NCBI GenBank assembly: GCA_942493385.1
Contig: OW818699.1
Coordinates: 2,914,001-2,978,000, forward strand
Length of the DNA stretch: 64,000 nt
Direction of reading: 5' to 3'
Origin: UBA8389 sp942493385
GTDB taxonomy: Bacteria > Bacteroidota > Bacteroidia > Bacteroidales > UBA1402
This document shows positions 35,432-44,408 of the stretch, one piece after another (the stretch's first letter is position 1; each line of letters starts with the position of its first letter). Both the position numbers and the translations under genes were made by a program. The notes under the pieces were generated by a model. It had not been told where the DNA came from, did no database searches, and saw nothing but the letters and a program-made list of their open reading frames with translations.

Positions 35432-38400
35432 ATGAAGAAAAGCCTGCTACTCGCATTGTTCATCTTTTCAATCGTTCATATATCGGAGGGAAAAACCATT
35501 CAAAGACTCGGACTTGAACAGGGTTTGTCCAACAACTATATTACACGCATCACACAAGACAAGCAAGGCATCCTGTGGTTTGCAACCCGTTCTGGCCTTA
35601 ATCGGTTTGACGGAAGGGAATTCAGGGTGTTTTCAATGGCAGACAGCAACACTGTGAGCGGCAATGAACTGAATGCCGTTTTAGCTGACAACAAAGACAA
35701 CTTGGTTTGGATAGCAACTGCAAGAAGAGGATTGAATGTTTTTGACTGCAAAACCTACCGATTCACGCATTTCAAACACAACCAAGAGGATCCGAATACT
35801 TTAGGTTTCGATGGTGTGACCGATTTAAAGAATGATTCGCATGGAAACCTATGGATTGCGACATATGGCGGAGGCGTTGATTATTATGATAAAAAAACCA
35901 AACGATTCGAGCATTTCAATACCTCCAATGTCAAGGGTTTGGTCAGCAATATAGTATGGAGTGTTTCTGAAGACAATAATGGGAATCTATATATTGCCCA
36001 CGTATTTGATGGTTTAAGCGTTCTTTCTGTCAAGGATAGGATCGCTCGAAATTACAAACACGACCCGAACGTTGCATCTTCCCTTCCTGACAACGGCGTT
36101 TTATGTGTCCTTGTAGATTCTAAAAAAAACGTATGGTTGGGAACGGTTGACGGACTTGCACTATTCAATCCAGTGAATGGGCAGTTCAAGGTGTTCAGGC
36201 ATGTATCGGGCAATCCATATTCCATTTCCGACAGTTACATTGAATGCCTGACTGAAACACGTGACGGAAAGCTGTTGATCGGTACGTTCAAGGGAGGATT
36301 GAACATACTGGATACGAAGCAATTGTCAACAGAAAGCGCTGTAGAGGGCATTCGGTTTGAGCATATCGGTAACGGCAATCTCGAACATGAACTTTCCCAT
36401 CCGTATGTAAAATCGGCATTTCAGGATTCATACGGAAACGTCTGGATTGGAACATTTGGAGGGGGCATCAACTTTTACACAGAAAGGAAACTGCACTTCA
36501 ATTCGCTTAAATTCAATCCGACAATTGGCAGTTACAACAACCTGAGTCATCGGGTGGCAAATGGATTGTGCGTCGATAAGGAAAGCAAGCTCTGGGTCGC
36601 TACGGGAGGTGGGGGAATTGACGTATTCGATGGTGAAAGGAAATTATCCAATTACACTTCATTTGATTATCATTTGTTAGACAACAACATTTTGACGGCA
36701 TTTACCGACTCAAAAGGCCAACAATGGTTTGGTTCTCTGGATGGACACATCTTGGTATTCGATCCTAAGAAAGGGCAATTTAGTGAAATCAAGGGCTTCC
36801 CAACTGATAGGATTGAAGTACGTTCCTTTTTTGAGGATAACGATAAAAACATTTGGATTGCCACAAACAAAGGACTGCATGTGTTCAATCTTGCAACAAG
36901 CAACAAAAAATCCTATTACGAATCTCTGACCGGCATCTCTGACAATGTTGTGAGAGCTGTGAATCAAGACAATCTTGGAAACATCTGGGTTGGGACTTTG
37001 AGCGGGCAGGTTTGTATTTTCAACAAAGCTTTTAAACGAATCAGAATGATCAGTCCGAATGGCCACCACGAAGGAATCAATCAAATTTTTCGAGACCGAA
37101 AAAACAGAATGTGGGTTGCAACCGGTGAGAATCTTTTTCTATTCAACAGTTGGCGCGATTCGAAATTTAAAATTTTCGGTACCCAACAAGGATTATCGGA
37201 CAACTTCATTGAAGCCGTCACAGAAGGTGAGCATGGAACGATGTGGTGCAGCACAAACTCAGGCATCAGTTGTTTGAACATGAATAACGGAAGTGTAAAG
37301 AATTTCAATCATTCAGATGGTGTTCCTTTGGGCAATTTCATGCCGGGTTCGGTTGCCAAATCGAACGATGGAACCATCTATTTTGGTTCTGAAAATGGTG
37401 TATGTTACTTTAACGATCACCAGTACATAGAAACCAAGCAACTCCCTCCGACCATCATCACCGACTTGGCTGTCAGCAAGATCGAAGATAGTTACACCGG
37501 TGACTTGGAATATTACCCAGTGCAGGGGAAGGTAAAATTGAAATACAATCAAAACACGTTCACCATTTCATACAATGTACCTGACTATTCGATTGCCAAC
37601 CAAGTTGAATTCAGTTATATGCTGGAAGGTTTGGAAGGAGCTTGGTACAATATAAAGAACACACGCCAGATAACCTTTCGAAATCTACCGCCTGGATCTT
37701 ATACTTTTCACGTCAAATCACGATTTAGAAACCAGGATTGGGGTGAGGAGATCACTTCTTTATCCATCGATATACAACCGCCTTTTTGGTTTTCTTGGTG
37801 GGCTAAAATGATTTATACTCTTTTGATTATCGGACTTACGTTATGGTTTATCCGATTTTACCACAAACGGATCAAGTTAGAAAACTCGTTGCTACTTGAA
37901 AAACAAAAAAACGAGCAGCAGCAGGAGTTGAACAATGAACGTTTGAAATTTTATACCAATATCACCCACGAATTGCGTACTCCATTGACGCTCATTGTAG
38001 GACCATTGGAAGACCTGATTTATGATGATCAATTGCAAGAGAAATTCAAAGGAAAGATTCATTTCATTCACAAAAGTGCTATTCGACTGCTAGATTTAAT
38101 CAATCAACTGCTAGAATTCAGAAAGACAGAAGCACAAAACAGAAAGTTGCTGGTTCAACGAAATAATCTAGAAAAACAAATTCAGGAAATCACCTTAAAA
38201 TATGTGGAACTCAATCGCAATTCAAAATTAGAAATCAATTGTAAAATTGAACAAGGAAACTTCGATTTACTTTTTGACCAAGAAGTCATCACCATCGTAC
38301 TAGACAATTTATTATCAAATGCCATCAAATACACCCCAGAAGGCAAAATATCGGTAACACTACGGCAGTTGGTGGAAAATCAAGTGAACTATACAGAAAT

Positions 38401-39457
38401 CGAATTAAGAGACACAGGCTATGGTATCGATGCAATCCATTTACCCTACATATTCGACCGCTATTATCAGGTTAAAGGCAAACATCAGGCATCCGGCACA
38501 GGTATTGGTCTTTCTATTGTTAAAAATTTAATTGAATTGCATGAATCGGAAATCCGCGTTGAAAGCGAGCTAAATAGTGGAACTACATTCTACATTCGAC
38601 TGATTACATACAACACCTATCCGGATGCCTTGCATTTTGATACGCGCGAGCGTTTCACAGATGAACAAACTGACGAACAAAAGCCCATCATCTTGGTAGT
38701 GGAAGATCATGCTGACATACGCCAATACATCGTTGAGACCTTTTCAGAAGATTACGAGGTTCTCACATCTGAGAATGGTCAACAGGGTATAGATTTGGCC
38801 GTATTACGAATACCGGACGTCATCCTAAGCGACCTGATGATGCCAGTTATGGATGGCACGGAATTCTGCCGGAGAGTGAAGGAGGATCAGCGGACAAGTC
38901 ACATTCCATTCATCATGTTGACAGCTAAAGACACCCTTCAGGATAAAACAGACGGCTATTCGGCGGGCGCAGACTCTTACATTACCAAACCCTTTAGTGG
39001 GAGCTTGCTGAAGAGCCGTGTGTCGAATCTAATAGAGTCGCGAAAAAAAATGGCAAATAGAGTCATCAACTCCTTAACGAAAAAAGAAGAGAATTCCTTT
39101 TCGAAATCCATTAGTCCTATTGATCAAGGTTTCCTGCAAAAAATCACCACCTACATAGAAGACCACTTGGAAGATGAAGAAATAAACATTGCTCGTATTG
39201 CTGACCAAGTATCTATGAGTCATTCAAGCTTATACCGTAAAATCAAAGCACTAACAGGACTATCGACCAACGAGTTTGTTAGAAAAATTAGGATGCAGAA
39301 TGCACGAAAGTTGATTATTATGGGTGGATACAACATTTCACAGGTAATGTACATGGTTGGTATAAACAGCTCCACCTACTTTAGAAAAAGCTTTAAGGAT
39401 GTATACGGTATGTCGCCAATGGAATTCCTAAGAACGAAAAAAAATAGTACGAGTTAA
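35432..39457 (+). CDS. Hybrid two-component system sensor kinase/response regulator (HTCS)
   Basis: 1341-aa one-protein two-component regulator of the type that controls Bacteroidetes glycan loci. A signal peptide is followed by a periplasmic two-bladed beta-propeller region (many repeats such as GLSNNYITRITQDKQGILWF and DSHGNLWIATYGG), a Y_Y_Y domain (about 690-785) and a transmembrane helix (about 790-812). Then come a histidine kinase with phospho-acceptor His846 in NITHELRTPLTL and ATPase motifs (DNLLSNAIKYTPEG, DTGYGID, GTGIGLSIV). A receiver domain has Asp1134 in VILSDLMMPVMDG, and an AraC-type HTH follows (about 1240-1341, FRKSFKDVYGMSPMEF). It should sense a released oligosaccharide and activate the flanking enzyme and SusCD genes. 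It is the only regulator in the locus. Confidence 0.9.
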   Translation: MKKSLLLALFIFSIVHISEGKTIQRLGLEQGLSNNYITRITQDKQGILWFATRSGLNRFDGREFRVFSMADSNTVSGNELNAVLADNKDNLVWIATARRGLNVFDCKTYRFTHFKHNQEDPNTLGFDGVTDLKNDSHGNLWIATYGGGVDYYDKKTKRFEHFNTSNVKGLVSNIVWSVSEDNNGNLYIAHVFDGLSVLSVKDRIARNYKHDPNVASSLPDNGVLCVLVDSKKNVWLGTVDGLALFNPVNGQFKVFRHVSGNPYSISDSYIECLTETRDGKLLIGTFKGGLNILDTKQLSTESAVEGIRFEHIGNGNLEHELSHPYVKSAFQDSYGNVWIGTFGGGINFYTERKLHFNSLKFNPTIGSYNNLSHRVANGLCVDKESKLWVATGGGGIDVFDGERKLSNYTSFDYHLLDNNILTAFTDSKGQQWFGSLDGHILVFDPKKGQFSEIKGFPTDRIEVRSFFEDNDKNIWIATNKGLHVFNLATSNKKSYYESLTGISDNVVRAVNQDNLGNIWVGTLSGQVCIFNKAFKRIRMISPNGHHEGINQIFRDRKNRMWVATGENLFLFNSWRDSKFKIFGTQQGLSDNFIEAVTEGEHGTMWCSTNSGISCLNMNNGSVKNFNHSDGVPLGNFMPGSVAKSNDGTIYFGSENGVCYFNDHQYIETKQLPPTIITDLAVSKIEDSYTGDLEYYPVQGKVKLKYNQNTFTISYNVPDYSIANQVEFSYMLEGLEGAWYNIKNTRQITFRNLPPGSYTFHVKSRFRNQDWGEEITSLSIDIQPPFWFSWWAKMIYTLLIIGLTLWFIRFYHKRIKLENSLLLEKQKNEQQQELNNERLKFYTNITHELRTPLTLIVGPLEDLIYDDQLQEKFKGKIHFIHKSAIRLLDLINQLLEFRKTEAQNRKLLVQRNNLEKQIQEITLKYVELNRNSKLEINCKIEQGNFDLLFDQEVITIVLDNLLSNAIKYTPEGKISVTLRQLVENQVNYTEIELRDTGYGIDAIHLPYIFDRYYQVKGKHQASGTGIGLSIVKNLIELHESEIRVESELNSGTTFYIRLITYNTYPDALHFDTRERFTDEQTDEQKPIILVVEDHADIRQYIVETFSEDYEVLTSENGQQGIDLAVLRIPDVILSDLMMPVMDGTEFCRRVKEDQRTSHIPFIMLTAKDTLQDKTDGYSAGADSYITKPFSGSLLKSRVSNLIESRKKMANRVINSLTKKEENSFSKSISPIDQGFLQKITTYIEDHLEDEEINIARIADQVSMSHSSLYRKIKALTGLSTNEFVRKIRMQNARKLIIMGGYNISQVMYMVGINSSTYFRKSFKDVYGMSPMEFLRTKKNSTS

Positions 39458-39577
39458 AACCATTGCAATAAGATTCCAATGAATCTAAAAGCATACATAG
39501 GTTGCTTACTTTCTCAATTTATTTTTATCTCAATAATTCCACCCTTTTTTGTTTCGATATCGTATACAACTTCTTAA

Positions 39578-39742
39578 GTAATAAATCAGAAATTTATGTT
39601 GACCGCCATCGCCCAGGTACGTGGTTTCAGCGCCAAATCTTCCTTCCAAAGAGCGTTTGAGAAAGCAACTGATACGACGCCTTCGGATTATCTAAGAAGT
39701 CAAGGTAAGAATTCCACCCCCGATACAAACAGTCCTTCGTAA
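39578..39742 (+). pseudogene. Remnant of an AraC-family HTH domain
   Basis: An open frame, with stops on both sides, encodes about 54 residues. Its core, RGFSAKSSFQRAFEKATDTT followed by PSDYLRS, is the last helix-turn-helix and terminal helix of AraC-family regulators. A start at 39596 would begin inside the domain, so nothing of the N-terminal HTH half is left. It is not a copy of the HTCS C-terminus, whose corresponding text is YFRKSFKDVYGMSPMEF. The 3' end overlaps the convergent GH28-like gene by 43 nt. Confidence 0.6.
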
Positions 39743-41106
39743 ATCTTGGCGAAATCCGAATAAATCATAAATACCGGTTTCTTAAGTTCGCTAGAAATTG
39801 TTACACCGTTTATGTTGAGGTTGTCGAACACGATGCCCTTGATGCAGCGATCCTCTGAATAGCCTTCCAAGATGGATATATTTGCGTTTTTTCCTTGGTA
39901 GGAGACGTTCTTGAAATACACGTTTTCTATACCTCGGCCGGGTGCCAGAGCGTACTTTTTGTTGAAGGTGACCCTCAGGTTGAAAAGCTGCCCCTGTTCA
40001 AAATCTTCCACACGGATGTCCTCAAACCGAATGTTTCGAGCTAGGTTTTCGTCCGAAACATTAATTGCCATACATCCCTGGTAATTGATTTGGGGTTCGT
40101 CATGATTCAATATGTCGATGTTTTTGAAGGTAAGGTTTTCTAGTATCTCCGATTTTCCAGGTTCCGGATTACCGTGCGTTCCCAACATGATGGGGTGCGC
40201 TACATCCGCCCAGAGAGTGGAATTCTGAACGGTCACATCCCGGCAGTCTCCATAATAGGTCCATCGGTGACCGTACAATGCAATGCAATCGTCGGAAGTA
40301 CGCATGAAAACACCGTTCACCAACACGTCAGAACAACTCATCAGGTCGATGCCGTCGGCCCAACCATTGGAGCTAAAGGATCGTATGTTGTGAATAGAAA
40401 GGTGATCGGATTGCCCACCAAAAATGGTATAATGCGCTGGGTTAATAAAAACGAGGTCATTTACAATTATGTTTGATGAATAGGTAATTTCCACACCCCT
40501 GTGACCATTCAGGAGGATACCCCTGCCGTAGATTTTCACATCGTGGACCTTGTCGCAGATAACCTTCGCTTTTACTACGGCTCCACCTGCAAGATACAGA
40601 TTCTTACCGCTTTCCATCCTCAATGTATCTAAATTGTGGAACCCTGGACCGAAAAAGACCACGTTTGGATCGTTTGTATTTGGTTTGTCAGCTTCCAATT
40701 TGTTGGTGAAAATCTGGAGGTTATGAAAGATGTCGCCATTAACTTCTACCGAAATGTTTGATGGATGGGTTAATACTAAGTGTATGGTGTTTCCCCGAAC
40801 TTTGTAGGGAATGTTGTACGAAAGCGGGCGAATACGTGCTGACTTAATCTTCTCGCGATTGCATGTAATGGAAACTTCCACTTTGCCCTCAAAGTCGAAA
40901 TTGACCATGGAGGATTTCTGGACATTATGGGAATCGACCAACACTTCATATTCGATCAGGTCCATCCATTGACTTCCTGAAGTCCGGACTTTGACTGTAA
41001 AATCGTTGTTGAGTGGAATCTCAGAGGGTGCGGTGTAAGTGATGATTTTTTCAGCCTGCAACGTCAGCGTTGTCAGACAAAGAAGAAGCAAGATGAACTT
41101 TTTCAT
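39700..41106 (-). CDS. GH28-like right-handed beta-helix glycosidase
   Basis: 468-aa protein with a signal peptide (MKKFILLLLCLTTLTLQAEK). A beta-sandwich-like N-terminal part (about 25-135) is followed by parallel beta-helix coils. The catalytic-type motifs resemble polygalacturonases: GWADGIDL with Asp251 and Asp254 (in place of NTDG.D), TSDDCIALYG with the pair Asp272-Asp273, and GTHGNPEPG. The replacement of the first Asn-Thr by Trp-Ala is not classical GH28 and suggests a side family or related clan (GH49 or GH110-like alternatives). Expected substrate: a galacturonic-acid- or galactose-containing glycan (inference). Its start overlaps the stop of the alginate-lyase-like gene by 4 nt, so they are coupled. 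No T9SS tail is seen. Confidence 0.62.
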   Translation of the reverse strand: MKKFILLLLCLTTLTLQAEKIITYTAPSEIPLNNDFTVKVRTSGSQWMDLIEYEVLVDSHNVQKSSMVNFDFEGKVEVSITCNREKIKSARIRPLSYNIPYKVRGNTIHLVLTHPSNISVEVNGDIFHNLQIFTNKLEADKPNTNDPNVVFFGPGFHNLDTLRMESGKNLYLAGGAVVKAKVICDKVHDVKIYGRGILLNGHRGVEITYSSNIIVNDLVFINPAHYTIFGGQSDHLSIHNIRSFSSNGWADGIDLMSCSDVLVNGVFMRTSDDCIALYGHRWTYYGDCRDVTVQNSTLWADVAHPIMLGTHGNPEPGKSEILENLTFKNIDILNHDEPQINYQGCMAINVSDENLARNIRFEDIRVEDFEQGQLFNLRVTFNKKYALAPGRGIENVYFKNVSYQGKNANISILEGYSEDRCIKGIVFDNLNINGVTISSELKKPVFMIYSDFAKIYEGLFVSGVEFLP

Positions 41107-44069
41107 TTTTTGATTAGGATATTCTGTTGGACGACTTTGTTTTGTTGTGTGGTCTTGACTATGTAGAATCCAGGTGTCAGGTCGGAAATATTTAACGTTT
41201 GATTGGAATCATACAAGGTTTTTTCAAAAACTTTACTTCCTAGGGAGTTGATTATGGATAGCGTTGTACCAACTGCGTTCATTATATGGATTTCATTGTT
41301 GGCAGGGTTCGGATAGAACAATGAAGTGTTCGATTGTACGTGCTCCAGAGCCGTTTGCGTGATCAATGCATTGATTTCAGCAGATGTCAGGGCGTAATTG
41401 TAGAAACGAACTTCATCCATTTTGCCAGAGAAATAAGGATCGGAAGTAAACATCGATTTTCCGAGGAAGTTGCTTGTGACTACAGTTCCAAGATTGTATG
41501 GACGTAACGATACGTTGGCGTTTTTCCCTACAACAACACCGTTCAGATAGATGGTCAGCGTATTATTGATTAAGGTGACTGTCAAGTGGCTCCAAATGTT
41601 GAGTGGCAATACCTTGGAAGCTGGTACGGTGTGGACTGTCAACCCAGTTCTGATTTCGAAAGTCAAAACAGAACCGTTTGAAACGGTCATCATCATGTAG
41701 TTGTTTGTATCTTGACCGAAGTCGAAAATGCGTGCCCAAGTGGTGTTGGCGGTCGGATTGATCCACATCGATATGCTGAATTCGCTGAGTTTTTGAATGA
41801 AGGTGGTGGGCATTCGCACGTAATCGTCGACTCCGTCGAAACTCAGTGCATTGCCAACTTTTCCTGCAACGATGGTTGGGTTGCCGGTCAATATGGACCA
41901 CAAGCTGTTACCGCTGGAATCTGCACTCGTGATGCCTGCTTTGGCTTCATCGAATTTGTACCAAGGTGTTTTGGTAGAAAGGGCATTGACCGTGATATTT
42001 ACGGAATCGGAAATTTGTGTAGCACCACTTTTGTCAAATGCTTTAAGGTAAATGATGTAATTGCCTTCTTCCAGTCCCGAAAGTGTATAATTGATCGGCG
42101 ACGTCTTGCTGGTTGTGACCAAACTGTCATTAAGGAATATTTCAGTCTTATCGAAAGCTCCCTCCAAATCATAGGCCGTTCCTGAAACCACGATGTTGGC
42201 CGGGGTGACATAGGCAATACCTGTTTTTTTTGGTGAGGTTATGTTTACAACTGGACGAATATTCCCCTGTGCGATTTGAACCTTGTCAAATAAAGTCGTG
42301 CAAATGCTGTCCGTATTGTTGCTAGATACAGCCAATCCTACAAAGACCAGTCGTTTCAATTTCAGAACTTTGCTTCCAAGTGCAGTCCAGTTAGCACCAT
42401 CGGAAGAAATCGCTGTCTGAATGGTGTCGCTGTTTCTGTTCAATCGAATCCAACAGGGGAAATTGATTGGAATATTGGGAGTTGCGCTGACCGCGTTTTT
42501 CCCGATACTGTCACGGGAACAGAGAACTGCTCCTTGAGATGTTGACACTCCGACAAAGGTGAAGATTGAATTTTGCTCCAGGTTGTCTCTAATCATCAAA
42601 CCAGCCTGTGCAAGCGCATTGGCTTGTTCCATACTTGAAATGCGAGCGACTATGGAGCCGTTGTCAACCAACTTTTGGTAAGCAAACTGAAATTGATCTG
42701 TTGTACCTTTTATGCCTGCCCCCGAACCCTTAACAGTAAAGATGCTGTCTTTCAACGATGTCCTGCCATAAACAGGCAGTTTGACTATGGAACGTGCATT
42801 GATGTCCATATTTGACCAAGGTAGGATCAAGCCGTCTGAATCTGTTCGAAAGGTCAAAGTTCCCAATCCCGGCGTGTCGTAGGTGTCCGCATGTGCGTTA
42901 ACACTCGGGACATAGCTGGATGGTTGTTGCTGAAGTATTTCGTAAATGCTCTTCACTTTGTCTCCCTGACCCAACCTGCGGGCATAATGATTGTAGATCA
43001 TTTCCCAACAGGTGCCGTATTTGCCGCGTACGGAGGGACTAAGAGCGGACTCCGTGTACCAGGTGCAATTGGAACCCATTAGGCGGGAATAGGTGGTATA
43101 AGGCAAATCGTTGTATTTTCCTACCCAAGCTCCAGACGTATCCGTTTTCATAATGTTGTATCTGGCAACGTATTCAGCCCCTTTCCGATACCGACTGTCG
43201 TTGTAACTGTAAAGGTCGGTACCCTGGTTCCACGCAATTTCACAGAACAGGCCATAAAGTGCCAATCCTCCGGTTGCGTGCCCTTGGTCACGACCGCTTT
43301 CTTCCCATTGACCCCAAATCGGTGAATGGACAAAATTGATGGCCCTGTTGATATTGCCGGTTCCATCGCCATTTTTACAGTAATTAAGAACTTTGTTGTA
43401 CCCTTCTTTGTAGTCACAAAAAATAGAGATGGCCATCATGGCGTTCATATTACAGATGTCCCAATTTACACGGTAATTGGTGGCACAGGCATCGTTGTGT
43501 GGTGCTCCATATTCGTTGCCGATCAGGAAGCGTTCATTCATGGGGTAATAGAAAACATTTAGTAAGTAGGATTTAAAGCGTTCAACGTCAAAACCAGGAT
43601 ATCCGCGCATCATTTCGGCTGCGTTGGCCAATTGGTAACCGTCCAACCCAGATGCCAGATAACGGTCGGCATTGCCTGAAATGGATTTGTTGATGGCCGA
43701 CCAAGAATTCAACAGTTCGACTGCCTTACTACCGTGGGAAATGTCTCCGTTGATTTTGTAAATTAGTGCGTGCTGGTACATAGCGGCTACATCCCTGTAC
43801 AACTTGACAACATTGTCGCCCGTGCCGCCTCTGATCACTGTCGTGGTGGCACTAGAGTACCAGTTTAGACTGGCTTCAGGGCTGTTTAGCAAATTATTCC
43901 AAGCGGAGAGCCAGGGCTCTTCCTTATTGGCAATTTTTTCACGCATCCGGGCAAAATCTGATTCGCAGTTAAAAACGCCTGGATGTACAAATGCCTGTGC
44001 CAATACATGACTCGTAAAACAAAACTGGAAAAAAATCAGTAAGAACTGCGCGGAATGTTTGAATTTCAT
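41103..44069 (-). CDS. Alginate-lyase-like protein with LamG-type domain and T9SS tail
   Basis: 988-aa secreted protein. Residues about 25-420 match the alginate-lyase (alpha/alpha toroid) superfamily: HPGVFNCESDFARMREKIAN, then a helical region with EYGAPHNDACATNYRVNWDI and GQWEESGRDQGHATGGLALY, which carries the His, Arg, Glu, Asp and Tyr residues expected of such lyases. Next is a jelly-roll-like segment (about 460-620), an Ig-like domain (about 625-695), a concanavalin A-like LamG domain (about 701-901, GVDDYVRMPTTF ... MDEVRFYNYALTSAE) and a sorting domain (LFYPNPANNEIHI ... GFYIVKTTQ). Substrate unknown: the family includes lyases acting on uronic-acid polymers other than alginate. The gene is 340 nt downstream of the six-hairpin gene and overlaps the GH28-like gene. 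Confidence 0.65.
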   Translation of the reverse strand: MKFKHSAQFLLIFFQFCFTSHVLAQAFVHPGVFNCESDFARMREKIANKEEPWLSAWNNLLNSPEASLNWYSSATTTVIRGGTGDNVVKLYRDVAAMYQHALIYKINGDISHGSKAVELLNSWSAINKSISGNADRYLASGLDGYQLANAAEMMRGYPGFDVERFKSYLLNVFYYPMNERFLIGNEYGAPHNDACATNYRVNWDICNMNAMMAISIFCDYKEGYNKVLNYCKNGDGTGNINRAINFVHSPIWGQWEESGRDQGHATGGLALYGLFCEIAWNQGTDLYSYNDSRYRKGAEYVARYNIMKTDTSGAWVGKYNDLPYTTYSRLMGSNCTWYTESALSPSVRGKYGTCWEMIYNHYARRLGQGDKVKSIYEILQQQPSSYVPSVNAHADTYDTPGLGTLTFRTDSDGLILPWSNMDINARSIVKLPVYGRTSLKDSIFTVKGSGAGIKGTTDQFQFAYQKLVDNGSIVARISSMEQANALAQAGLMIRDNLEQNSIFTFVGVSTSQGAVLCSRDSIGKNAVSATPNIPINFPCWIRLNRNSDTIQTAISSDGANWTALGSKVLKLKRLVFVGLAVSSNNTDSICTTLFDKVQIAQGNIRPVVNITSPKKTGIAYVTPANIVVSGTAYDLEGAFDKTEIFLNDSLVTTSKTSPINYTLSGLEEGNYIIYLKAFDKSGATQISDSVNITVNALSTKTPWYKFDEAKAGITSADSSGNSLWSILTGNPTIVAGKVGNALSFDGVDDYVRMPTTFIQKLSEFSISMWINPTANTTWARIFDFGQDTNNYMMMTVSNGSVLTFEIRTGLTVHTVPASKVLPLNIWSHLTVTLINNTLTIYLNGVVVGKNANVSLRPYNLGTVVTSNFLGKSMFTSDPYFSGKMDEVRFYNYALTSAEINALITQTALEHVQSNTSLFYPNPANNEIHIMNAVGTTLSIINSLGSKVFEKTLYDSNQTLNISDLTPGFYIVKTTQQNKVVQQNILIKK

Positions 44070-44408
44070 TTTTTAAAACTTTTACAGGGTAAGAATTTAC
44101 TTTAGGTCAATAAATTTGCAGGTTTATGACACAAAGAGATGGCTTTTCGGTTGATTATCATAGGGTTTAAGTCAATTATTTATCTGATATCCAATGTATT
44201 GAGTTCTTTATTTATGTCGACTAAATAGCTTATTCTTTCAACAGAATGCAAACGTTAAACAATGCATTGTCGTTGGCAGAGAACCCAAGCTTGCTGCCAA
44301 CAACCTAGTCAATGGGTATGATTTTGATTTGCCGTAGCAAAAACCTGCAAATTAACGTCTATCAGCCTATGACCCTATAGCGAATCATAGATGTGCAGCC
44401 TTTTATTG
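44070..44408. other. Intergenic region, no gene recognised
   Basis: About 340 nt. The only structure I see is a pair of perfect 13-nt inverted repeats, aatttgcaggttt (44113-44125) and aaacctgcaaatt (44341-44353), about 215 nt apart. It is not enough to call a mobile element, and no promoter pair stands out. Confidence 0.4.

Noticed and set aside
41103..44069. Alginate as the substrate of the locus
   Set aside because: The fold family acts on several uronic-acid polymers, and the other enzymes (GH127, GH95, GH28-like) point to pectin-like glycans; no guluronate/mannuronate-specific gene is seen.
44113..44353. Small mobile element with 13-bp inverted ends in the empty region
   Set aside because: Only one pair of 13-nt matches, no ORF, no target duplication; could be chance in AT-rich DNA.
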